Below, in pieces: positions 6,603 through 13,873 of a stretch of 64,000 bases of DNA; the stretch's first letter is position 1; each line of letters starts with the position of its first letter. The stretch lies in the NCBI GenBank assembly GCA_036488085.1, contig DASXHZ010000089.1, positions 62,001 through 126,000 on the forward strand, written 5' to 3'. The notes below the pieces were generated by a model. It saw only the letters and a list, made by a program, of their open reading frames with translations. It was not told the origin of the DNA and did no database searches. Both the position numbers and the translations under genes were made by a program. Source of the DNA: DASXHZ01 sp036488085 (GTDB taxonomy: Bacteria; Acidobacteriota; Thermoanaerobaculia; Gp7-AA8).

Positions 6603-7907
6603 TCAGCGCGGCTGTCGCCGCGCCGAGCCGGCGAGGCCGCCGGCTCCCCCACTGAGAAACCGCGCACCCGCGCGCCGAAACGTCTCCACCGAGGGACGCG
6701 GACGCCGCTCGAGCGTCGTCCGGTCGACTTCGTACAAGCCGAACTTCGGGCCGAAGCCGTCGAGCCATTCGTAGTTGTCGAGGAGCGACCAGTGGAGGTA
6801 GCCGTGCACCGGGACGCCGCAGCGCTCGATGGCGGCGAGGTGTGATTCGATGAAGTCGCCGCGGAAGCGATCGCCGGCGTCGGCCAGGCCGTTCTCGGTC
6901 ACGATCAGCGGCAAGCGCGATCGCGCCGCTTCGCGCAGCAGTCCTTCGAAGGCCTCGGGGATGATCTCCCATCCGTTGTCGGTGAGCCCGCGCCCGCTCG
7001 GATCGCGGTAGGTGAAGTCGCCGATGATCCGCTCGCGACCCGGCGACCGGAGGTGCAGCCGCGAGTAGAAGTTCACGCCGAAGAGGTCGATGCTGTAGAC
7101 GAGATCGTCGCGCCGGCCGCGGACGCGCGTTCGCGGCGGCATCAGGAAGTCCCAGCGCCCCGTAGCGAACGCCTCGATGAGCCCGCGGTTGTACGAGCGA
7201 TGCGCCAGCGACGTCAGCGCGCGGTCGAGCGGGTTCCACCGCCGCTCCGGCTCGAACGCCATCATGTTGTGCGCGACGCCGATCGCCGCGCGCGGCTGGA
7301 TCTCGCGAATCTCCGCCGCCGCCGCGCAGTGCGCCGCGAGGAGGTGGTCGACGACGCGCACGAGCGCGCGGCCGTCGCCGATGCCCGGCGGAATCTGCGC
7401 GTCGAAATAGCCGGCGAGCGCGAAGACGAGCGGCTCGTTCAGCGGGATGTAGAGCCGCACGCGGTCGCCGAGCTCCTGCGCCACGCGCCGGGCGAACTGC
7501 GCGAAACGGTCGACGGACGCCGTGGAGGTCCATGGCGTCTGCTCGTGAAACCAGCGCGGGTGGGTGTAGTGAAAGAGCGTGACGATCGGCTCGAGGCCGA
7601 TGGCGTTCAGGTGATCGACGAGCCAGCCGTAACGCGAGAGCGCCGCGTCGTCATAACGGCCGAGGGACGGCTCGACGCGGCTCCAGGAGATCGAGAAGCG
7701 GAAGGCGTTCGCGCCCGCAGCCTTGGCGAGATCGGCGTCGTGCTCGTAGCGCTGCCAGGAGCCGGCGGCGCAGCCGCACGCCTCGCCGCGGGTGCGTCCG
7801 TCGCGCTCCCACTCTGTCCAGTCGCACGGATCGCCCCCTTCGACCTGGTAGTGCGAGACGGCGGTGCCCCACAGTTTCGGGCGATCGGCGAACGGGAACC
7901 GCGGCAC
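6603..7907 (-). CDS. GH1 beta-glucosidase-type glycoside hydrolase
   Basis: A 434-residue glycoside hydrolase family 1 enzyme. Visible family landmarks are LWGTAVSHYQVEGGD near the N-terminus, FRFSISWSRVEP (residues 70-80), LFHYTHPRWF, LNEP with the acid/base Glu158, and VTENG with the nucleophile Glu338. YLHWSLLDNYEW closes the aglycone pocket. It hydrolyses beta-linked glucosides, galactosides or fucosides; the exact sugar is not predictable here. No signal peptide is present, so the enzyme is cytoplasmic and slightly shorter than the usual ~450 residues. The last ~20 residues (GGAGGLAGSARRQPR) are encoded inside a GC-rich inverted repeat (GCCGGCGGCCTCGCCGGC near 6579-6600 pairing with 6630-6650) and may be a recent extension. 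Confidence 0.92.
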   Translation of the reverse strand: MPRFPFADRPKLWGTAVSHYQVEGGDPCDWTEWERDGRTRGEACGCAAGSWQRYEHDADLAKAAGANAFRFSISWSRVEPSLGRYDDAALSRYGWLVDHLNAIGLEPIVTLFHYTHPRWFHEQTPWTSTASVDRFAQFARRVAQELGDRVRLYIPLNEPLVFALAGYFDAQIPPGIGDGRALVRVVDHLLAAHCAAAAEIREIQPRAAIGVAHNMMAFEPERRWNPLDRALTSLAHRSYNRGLIEAFATGRWDFLMPPRTRVRGRRDDLVYSIDLFGVNFYSRLHLRSPGRERIIGDFTYRDPSGRGLTDNGWEIIPEAFEGLLREAARSRLPLIVTENGLADAGDRFRGDFIESHLAAIERCGVPVHGYLHWSLLDNYEWLDGFGPKFGLYEVDRTTLERRPRPSVETFRRAGARFLSGGAGGLAGSARRQPR

Positions 7908-8018
7908 CGCCGCATGGTACGCATGGCTCCGGCAACTTCACGGGAACTGCACAAACGTTTTACGCGCCGCATGCACGCGCGTGCTTCGAGAAGGCGCGGC
8001 GCTTCGTTAAGGTGAGGC

Positions 8019-8576
8019 ATGTACATCTCGAAAACGACGACGATCCTCGAGGATCCGTTCGCGCCGCTCGACCGGCGCGAGCTGCGGCTCGTGGAACGCT
8101 GCGTGTCGCACGCGCGCGAAAGGGGCCTGACGCGCACCGCGCGTTTCGTGACGCACGCCGGCAACGGATGGGTGTACCCGGTCGTCTCGGCATTCCTCTT
8201 CCTCGCACCGATCGAGCATGCGGCGCGTTGCATCGTCGCCGCGATCCTCAGTCTCGCCATCGCGTTCTCGATCTATCCGCCCTTGAAGCGCGCGCTCGCA
8301 CGCACCCGTCCCTGCCACGCCGATCGCTCGCTGTCGGATTCGCTCTCGCCGCTCGACCGCTATTCGTTCCCGAGCGGCCACGCGATGACCGCGGCGGCAT
8401 TCGGAACTCCCATCATCGTCGCCGCTCCCCCGCTCGCAATTCCCCTCGTGATCGCCGCCTGCGCGCTCGTCAGCTGGTCCCGCATCGCCCTCGGCCACCA
8501 CTACCCCTCCGACATCGCCGCCGGCACCGTCCTCGGCGCCGTCATCGCCGCGGTGGTCGCGTTAGCGATCATGTAG
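8019..8576 (+). CDS. PAP2-family membrane phosphatase
   Basis: A 185-residue PAP2 protein. The three phosphatase motifs are KRALARTRPC (~residues 90-99), PSGHAMT (~118-124) and SRIALGHHYPSD (~153-164), with the histidine nucleophile and its partner in the last two. Several hydrophobic segments surround them. The family dephosphorylates lipid phosphates such as phosphatidic acid or undecaprenyl diphosphate. The gene is divergent from the GH1 gene and converges on the CDF gene, overlapping it by eight bases. Confidence 0.9.
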   Translation: MYISKTTTILEDPFAPLDRRELRLVERCVSHARERGLTRTARFVTHAGNGWVYPVVSAFLFLAPIEHAARCIVAAILSLAIAFSIYPPLKRALARTRPCHADRSLSDSLSPLDRYSFPSGHAMTAAAFGTPIIVAAPPLAIPLVIAACALVSWSRIALGHHYPSDIAAGTVLGAVIAAVVALAIM

Positions 8577-9546
8577 GGGCCGGTTCTGTGTGGTGTTGGG
8601 TCACGTCGATGTAGACGTCCGCGACGAACTGCGATTCGCGGCGTAGGGCGGCGTCGAGGTCGTCCATCGCTTTCGCGAGCTCGTCGCCGCTCAACTCTGA
8701 CTTCGGACGCACCTTCGCGGCGACGATGACTTCCTCGGGGCCGGTGTAGACGGCTTGGAGGGAGATGATCTCTTCGACGGCGCCGTCGCGTTGGATGACG
8801 TCGCGGATTTTGTCGAGGTAGGGCCGCGGCAGCGAGCGGCCGACCAGGAAGTCGGCGAGCGGACGGGCGAGGCCGAAGGCGGTGACGGCCATCAGGATGC
8901 CGATGAGCAGCGACGCGATCGCATCGGGGCGGCCGCTGTGCGTGGTCTGGCTGACGAGCAGCCCGATCGCGGCGATCACGAGGCCGATGAGGGCGGCCGA
9001 ATCCTCGACGACGATGGCGCGGACGATCGGGTCGCTCGAACGCAGCAGGTGATCGGAGACGGAGCGGCCGCGTTCCTCCGCCTCGTCCCTCGCCTGCTTG
9101 ACGCTCTGCAACCACGAGAATCCGTCGGCAAGGAACGCGATGCCGAGGACGATCCACGCCACGAGCGTGCGCTTCGTGCCGCCGTCGCGCGCGAGTTCGC
9201 GGATGGCGATCGCGATGGAGAAGCAGCCGCCGATGAGGAACGACGCGATCGCCGCCATGAACGCCCAGAGGAATCGCTCGCGTCCGTGGCCGAGCGGGTG
9301 TCTGTCGTCGGGCGGCTTCATGGCGCGGCGCAGCGAGATGCCGAGGAGGACTTCGTTCGAGGAGTCGGCAAAGGAGTGCGCCGCCTCGGCGATCAGCGCG
9401 ACCGAGCCGGACATGAGGCCGCTGATCAGTTTCGCGATCGCGATGACGACGTTCGCGACCAGCGCGATGATGACGGTGCGCACGCTGTCCTGGCTCTTCA
9501 TCCGCTTCAGGGCGGCGCGCGAGCGGCGGGGCGGTGGTGTCAGCAT
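8569..9546 (-). CDS. Cation diffusion facilitator (CDF) family metal transporter
   Basis: A 325-residue CDF transporter. Its first membrane helices carry VANVVIAIAKLISGLMSGSV and the metal-site signature AEAAHSFADSSNEV. RHPLGHGRERFLWAF is the typical loop with the conserved His-Pro-x-Gly-His. VEDSAALIGLVIAAIG and RPDAIASLLIGILM contain the second D-x3-D type pair. A cytoplasmic C-terminal domain of ~100 residues follows. The family exports Zn, Fe, Mn or Co in exchange for protons. The start ATG at 9546 overlaps the stop of the upstream MFS gene (ATGCTGA), implying co-translation with that exporter; 9501 is an alternative start. Confidence 0.88.
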   Translation of the reverse strand: MLTPPPRRSRAALKRMKSQDSVRTVIIALVANVVIAIAKLISGLMSGSVALIAEAAHSFADSSNEVLLGISLRRAMKPPDDRHPLGHGRERFLWAFMAAIASFLIGGCFSIAIAIRELARDGGTKRTLVAWIVLGIAFLADGFSWLQSVKQARDEAEERGRSVSDHLLRSSDPIVRAIVVEDSAALIGLVIAAIGLLVSQTTHSGRPDAIASLLIGILMAVTAFGLARPLADFLVGRSLPRPYLDKIRDVIQRDGAVEEIISLQAVYTGPEEVIVAAKVRPKSELSGDELAKAMDDLDAALRRESQFVADVYIDVTQHHTEPAPT

Positions 9547-11039
9547 TTCTTCGGACGAACTACGAGTCCTCCCGCGGCGGAGGCGGCGGCCAGCGCGGCG
9601 CAGCCGATCATCGCGATGCGGAATGCGTGGACGAACGACTCGCCGACGGCGCCGGCGATGCGCTGGCGCTGCTCGGCCGACAGGTCGCGCGGCGGCACGG
9701 ACTCGGCGAGCTTCAGCCGTTGCGACGTCATGGCCCTCCGCGTAGCACGATCGAAGCCGAGGCGGCCGAGGCGCGCGGAGAGATCGCCGGCGAAGATCAT
9801 GATCGCGAGGGCGCCGAAGAGCGCGATCGCGAGGAGGCCGGCCGCACGTGCAACCGTGTTGTTGATGCCCGACGCGGCGCCGGTGTGGCGGTCGTCGTCG
9901 ATCGACGTCATCACGGTTGTCGTGAGCGGCGCGACGGTGATCGACATCCCGACGCCGAGGACCAGGATCGCGGGGAAGAACGTCGTCCAGTACGAGCCGC
10001 CGATCGACGGCCGCACGAAGAGCGCGAATCCCGCCGCGGAAATGAGCGGGCCAGCGACGAGTAGAAGCCGCGCACCGATGCGGTCGGCGAGCGCTCCGAC
10101 CCATCGCGAGAGGAGCGCCATGGTGACGACGAATGGGAGGAACGCCATCCCAGCTTCGAAGGGCGTGTAGTGCTGCACTTGGAGGAGGTTGAACGGCAGG
10201 AGGAAGAGGCCGGCGCTCAGTGCCGCGTACAGAAAGAGGGTGAGGATGTTCGCCGCAGTGAAGTTGCGCGAGCGGAAGAGCGAGAGCGGCATCATCGGGT
10301 TCTTGCTCCGCCGCTCGACGACGATGAAGACGACGAGTGCGATGACTCCCGCGATGGCCGCCGCGCCGACGATGCCGATCACGCCGCGTGACGGCACCTC
10401 GATCATTGCGAATGCGAGGCTGCCGAGGGCAATCGTGACGAGGATGGAGCCGAGCCAGTCGATCTCGACGGCCGCACCATCCGTCTTGTCGGGCGGCATG
10501 GCGCGCCAGGCGATGGCGAGCGTTGCGATCGCGAACGGAACGTTGATGTAGAACGCGGCGCGCCACGAGAGGGTCTGGACGAGCCAGCCGCCGAGGATCG
10601 GGCCGGCGACGTTCGCGAGCGCGGTGAGTGCGGACCACGTTCCGATCGCGCGCCCGCGCTCTTCGACCGGGTACGTCGCCGCGATGATCGCGAGGCTGCC
10701 GGGAACGAGCATCGCCGCGCCGAGGCCCTGCACGGCGCGCGCGATGATGAGGAGCCGCGCGCTCCCCGCAGCGCCGCATGCGATCGACGCCGCTGCGAAG
10801 AGCGTGACGCCCGTCATGAAGACGCGCCGCCGTCCAATCTGGTCGCCGAGCGCGCCGCCGGCGAGGAGCAGCGACGAGAGGACGATCAGGTATGCGTCGA
10901 TGATCCACTGCGTATCGGTGACCGTCGCGCCGAGGGATCGCTGCAGCACCGGCAACGCGATGTTGACGACGGTGCCGTCGATGAACGCCATGCACGAACC
11001 GAGAATGGTCGCGGCAAGCGTCCAACGGCGGGAAGGCAT
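9540..11039 (-). CDS. DHA2-family (14-helix) MFS drug exporter
   Basis: A 499-residue major facilitator. It begins MPSRRWTLAATILGSCMAFI and shows DGTVVNIALPVLQRSLGA, the DHA2 family's first-helix signature. GGALGDQIGRRRVFMTG is the loop 2-3 MFS motif, and WSALTALANVAGPILGGWLV is motif C of drug:H+ antiporters. About 14 hydrophobic segments can be counted. DHA2 transporters such as EmrB and QacA expel hydrophobic compounds with proton exchange. No membrane-fusion partner (EmrA) lies nearby. It is coupled by a stop/start overlap to the CDF transporter. Confidence 0.9.
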   Translation of the reverse strand: MPSRRWTLAATILGSCMAFIDGTVVNIALPVLQRSLGATVTDTQWIIDAYLIVLSSLLLAGGALGDQIGRRRVFMTGVTLFAAASIACGAAGSARLLIIARAVQGLGAAMLVPGSLAIIAATYPVEERGRAIGTWSALTALANVAGPILGGWLVQTLSWRAAFYINVPFAIATLAIAWRAMPPDKTDGAAVEIDWLGSILVTIALGSLAFAMIEVPSRGVIGIVGAAAIAGVIALVVFIVVERRSKNPMMPLSLFRSRNFTAANILTLFLYAALSAGLFLLPFNLLQVQHYTPFEAGMAFLPFVVTMALLSRWVGALADRIGARLLLVAGPLISAAGFALFVRPSIGGSYWTTFFPAILVLGVGMSITVAPLTTTVMTSIDDDRHTGAASGINNTVARAAGLLAIALFGALAIMIFAGDLSARLGRLGFDRATRRAMTSQRLKLAESVPPRDLSAEQRQRIAGAVGESFVHAFRIAMIGCAALAAASAAGGLVVRPKKC

Positions 11040-11062
11040 GTCGCGAGGGTATCAGGTGCTCC

Positions 11063-11097
11063 GTGACTCGTGACCCGTTACTCGTGATTCGGGGCTC
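11063..11097. repeat. Heptanucleotide tandem repeat, five degenerate copies
   Basis: GTGACTC, GTGACCC, GTTACTC, GTGATTC and GGGGCTC follow each other with a 7-base period between the divergent MFS and UPF0104 genes. The same heptamer occurs as GTTACTC at 23798-23839. Confidence 0.75.
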
Positions 11098-11124
11098 GGT
11101 GCCTTGCGATGTATCGTCGGGAAT

Positions 11125-12117
11125 GTGAACACGTTCGAGAAGCCGGTCATCCTGCGGGCGCGGGTTTGGATACCGCTCATCGTCTTCATCGGGTTCGCAA
11201 TCCACTTCCTGCTGCCGCGCCTCGCCACGGTGCAGAGCTCGATCGAGCAGGTGGAGCGGCTGCGGCTCCTGCCGCTGCTGCTGGCGATGATCGCCGAGGC
11301 GCTCAGCTATGTCGCGAACGGATGGCTGCTGTGGACGACGATCACGTTCTCGAAAGAACGGATCTCGATCGCGCGGGCAATGCAGATCGTGATCGCGGCG
11401 TCGACGGTCTGCCTGGTGGCGGCGGGCGTGGTCGGATACGCGGCGAGCGTGTACGAATGGACGCGGCGGAGCGGGACGCGACGCGAGACGGCGACGATCG
11501 CGGCGGCGGTGCCGTCGGCATTCGACGGCGCAGCGCTCGTCCTCTTCGGTCTCATCAGCGCCGCCATTCTGATGATCCGCGGCCGGATGGCGCCGTGGGC
11601 GCTACGCAGCGTCTCGATCGTGATGCTCATCCTGATTGCGACCGCAGCCGCGACGCTGCTCGCGCTCTTCGCGCCGCAACGCGCGCGCGATCTGCTCGCC
11701 CGGATCCTCGGCGAGAAACGGCGCAAGGTCGCCGAGCAGATCGAGGAGACGCTGACAATCGTCCGCGACACCATCCGCGGCGGCGGCGCGGTTCGCGCGT
11801 TCACCGCCGCATCGCTCAATCTGGTGTTCGATCTGATCGCGTTCGAGCTCGTCTTCCTCGCCACGGGACACGGCATCGCGCCGGTCGTTCTCCTCGGCGG
11901 CTACGGCGTTCCGATCCTTCTCGGGCGCTCGAGCTTCATCCCCGGCGGAATCGCGGTCGTCGAAGTCGGCATGACGGCGACGTACGTCTCACTCGGCGTT
12001 CCGACCGACGTCGCGGTCGTCGGGGTCCTCGCGTATCGGCTCATTTCGTTTTGGCTGCCGACGCTCGCCGGCGTCCCAATCGCTGCATACCTGCAGACGC
12101 GCGCTAAAGCGCGGTGA
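11125..12117 (+). CDS. UPF0104/lysylphosphatidylglycerol-synthase-type transmembrane protein
   Basis: A 330-residue membrane protein from a GTG start at 11125 (NTFEKPVILRARVW follows). An in-frame TTG at 11104 is the alternative; neither has a strong ribosome binding site. It has about eight hydrophobic segments. The pattern AGVVGYAASVYEW... and the conserved GRSSFIPGGIAVVEVGM near residue 275 are typical of the LPG_synthase_TM/UPF0104 family, which includes the flippase half of MprF and glycolipid-associated membrane proteins. It lacks the cytosolic aminoacyl-transferase domain, so lipid translocation is an inference only. It converges on the MocR gene with a 14-base overlap. Confidence 0.75.
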   Translation: MNTFEKPVILRARVWIPLIVFIGFAIHFLLPRLATVQSSIEQVERLRLLPLLLAMIAEALSYVANGWLLWTTITFSKERISIARAMQIVIAASTVCLVAAGVVGYAASVYEWTRRSGTRRETATIAAAVPSAFDGAALVLFGLISAAILMIRGRMAPWALRSVSIVMLILIATAAATLLALFAPQRARDLLARILGEKRRKVAEQIEETLTIVRDTIRGGGAVRAFTAASLNLVFDLIAFELVFLATGHGIAPVVLLGGYGVPILLGRSSFIPGGIAVVEVGMTATYVSLGVPTDVAVVGVLAYRLISFWLPTLAGVPIAAYLQTRAKAR

Positions 12118-13549
12118 TCCCGGCCGCCGGGCAGAACGCCTCGGCGAGAACCGCGACCGCCTGCCTCAACTGCCTCGGCGAGCTTCCGCCATATCCGACG
12201 ATGAGCCCTTGCTGGTCGGGCGAGAACGGAGAGAGCGGCATGACGTCAAGGCCGAGCCCCGCCGCCGCCTCGGCGATGGAGACGTCGCGGAGCTTGTCCG
12301 TGATGCGCAAGATGAGCTGTAATGGGCCGCGGCGCTCGACTGCAGTGACGCCGCCATACAGCCGCGACGTCACTTCGGCCGTCAGCGCATCGCGGCGTTC
12401 CGTATAGGCAGACCGCATTTTCGCAATGTGTCGCGGAAATTCACTGCTCCTCAGGAACGCCGCAAGCGCCAATTGTTCGCCGATGGTCGGCGGCTTCACC
12501 GGTAGGAAATCGGCGGCCCGCCACGCTTCCACGACACCGCGGGGCGCAATGGCATAGCTCATTCTTATGCCGGGCATCAGTGCGCGCGACAAATCGGCGA
12601 CGTAAATACAGACGCCCATGGAGTCGAGCGACTTCAATGAACGGAGGCCGAGGACCGCGGGGTCCACAATGGAATCGAAATCATCCTCAATGACGGTCGT
12701 GCCGTGCGTCTTGGCCCACGACATCGTCGCATAGCGCCGTCCCGCGGCCATGACGATGCCGGACACGCCCTCGGCGGATGGCCGCAACAATGCCGCCCGA
12801 ACCTTGCTGCTGACGGCGCGCTCCACGTCGAGGCCGTCGTCCTCGATGACCGCTTCCTCGCAACGGAGACCGATCAGTTCGAGCAGAAACCGCGTGGCGC
12901 GATCGGTCGGATCGTCGATGAGGATCGAGTCGCCAGGATCGGCGATCAGACGCGCCAGCGCCATCACGAGACCCTCACCGGCACTGCTCACGATCACCTC
13001 GTCCGCGCTGCACGAGATCCCGCTCACGACCGCGGCACGCTCGGCGATCGCCATCCGGAGTTCCTCGGCGCCGTGGGGTTCCGGCTCCGGCGTCCCCTCG
13101 CGCCACAAGCGCCACCCTTGCGAAACGAGTTGCAGCCAGCGCGGCCAGGAGAATTCGTCCGCAGCGGCGCCACCGAGCGCGAAAGGACGGTTCGCCGTCC
13201 GCGGCGGCAAGGCATGCCGCACCGACGCAGCCGCCCAGCGGGAGAGCGTCACGCGGCTGCGCTTCGGATGCACGGTCACCGCGGGACCGACGACGTACGT
13301 CCCGGAGCCCGATCGGCCGCGGAGGAATCCTTCGACGATCAGCCGCCGATACGCGTCATTCACACTGTTCCGCGCCACGCCTGCCTGGTGGGCGAGCTCG
13401 CGCGACGACGGGAGGCGGAAACCGGGCCGCAACACACCGTCGTCGATCGCGCGGCGCAGCATCGAGTAAATCTGAGTACCGATCTCGCCGCCGGTCGAGC
13501 GATCGACCGAGAGGAATGGAAGGATGACGCCCGACGGCTTCTTCGGCAC
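12104..13549 (-). CDS. MocR-type GntR regulator with an aminotransferase-like domain lacking the PLP lysine
   Basis: A 481-residue regulator. Residues ~20-90 are a GntR winged helix: IYSMLRRAIDDGVLRPG, LPSSRELAHQAGVARNSVND, GFLRGRSGSGTYV. Residues ~130-480 are a fold-type I aminotransferase domain with the TTVIEDDFDSIV segment. In MocR proteins the Schiff-base lysine sits in an SK motif before a PGxRxGY segment. Here the matching segment is YVADLSRALMPGIRMSYA, with Arg322 (codon CGC at 12584-12586) in the lysine position. PLP could not form an internal aldimine in the usual way. The start is GTG 13549. It is divergent from the TonB receptor gene, 324 bases apart, so receptor control is plausible. 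Confidence 0.85.
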   Translation of the reverse strand: MPKKPSGVILPFLSVDRSTGGEIGTQIYSMLRRAIDDGVLRPGFRLPSSRELAHQAGVARNSVNDAYRRLIVEGFLRGRSGSGTYVVGPAVTVHPKRSRVTLSRWAAASVRHALPPRTANRPFALGGAAADEFSWPRWLQLVSQGWRLWREGTPEPEPHGAEELRMAIAERAAVVSGISCSADEVIVSSAGEGLVMALARLIADPGDSILIDDPTDRATRFLLELIGLRCEEAVIEDDGLDVERAVSSKVRAALLRPSAEGVSGIVMAAGRRYATMSWAKTHGTTVIEDDFDSIVDPAVLGLRSLKSLDSMGVCIYVADLSRALMPGIRMSYAIAPRGVVEAWRAADFLPVKPPTIGEQLALAAFLRSSEFPRHIAKMRSAYTERRDALTAEVTSRLYGGVTAVERRGPLQLILRITDKLRDVSIAEAAAGLGLDVMPLSPFSPDQQGLIVGYGGSSPRQLRQAVAVLAEAFCPAAGITAL

Positions 13550-13873
13550 TCACCCGACTGTACGGACGCTTACCCGCAAATAGCTATCAAGGAATTGCCG
13601 CGCCTCGCGGCAAAGCGATGAACGTACAAGAGATGCAGGTGCGCATGCCAACGCAAACGTCCGTTGACGTCGTCAGTAAACGGTCCTGTTGTATTACGAA
13701 TCGCAGGCCGATTTGCGACCGTCACTTCGCGTTTCCGAATTCGTGATGTATCGGACATTTGTCCGCTGAACGCCTAAATCGTTCGCGCCAATGCACATCG
13801 CCAAAATTGGCTCCGTGGCTGTTGCCATGCACTAACAGGACGCCGATCTCGTAAGCGAACGAAAGGAGAGTTC
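13550..13873. promoter_or_regulatory. Divergent regulatory region with two small palindromes
   Basis: This 324-base gap separates the MocR regulator from the TonB receptor and is less GC-rich than the flanks. Two perfect palindromes stand out: CGGACA-TT-TGTCCG at 13752-13765 and GCCAA-AA-TTGGC at 13800-13811. They lie 109-122 and 63-74 bases before the receptor start. AAAGGAGAG precedes the receptor ATG at 13874. The palindromes are candidate operators, perhaps for the divergent regulator; no clean -35/-10 pair could be fixed. Confidence 0.5.

Noticed and set aside
8569..11205. A continuous minus-strand frame of 878 codons
   Set aside because: Only 8569-9546 encodes a CDF transporter. Upstream it runs antiframe through the MFS gene with arginine- and histidine-rich sequence.
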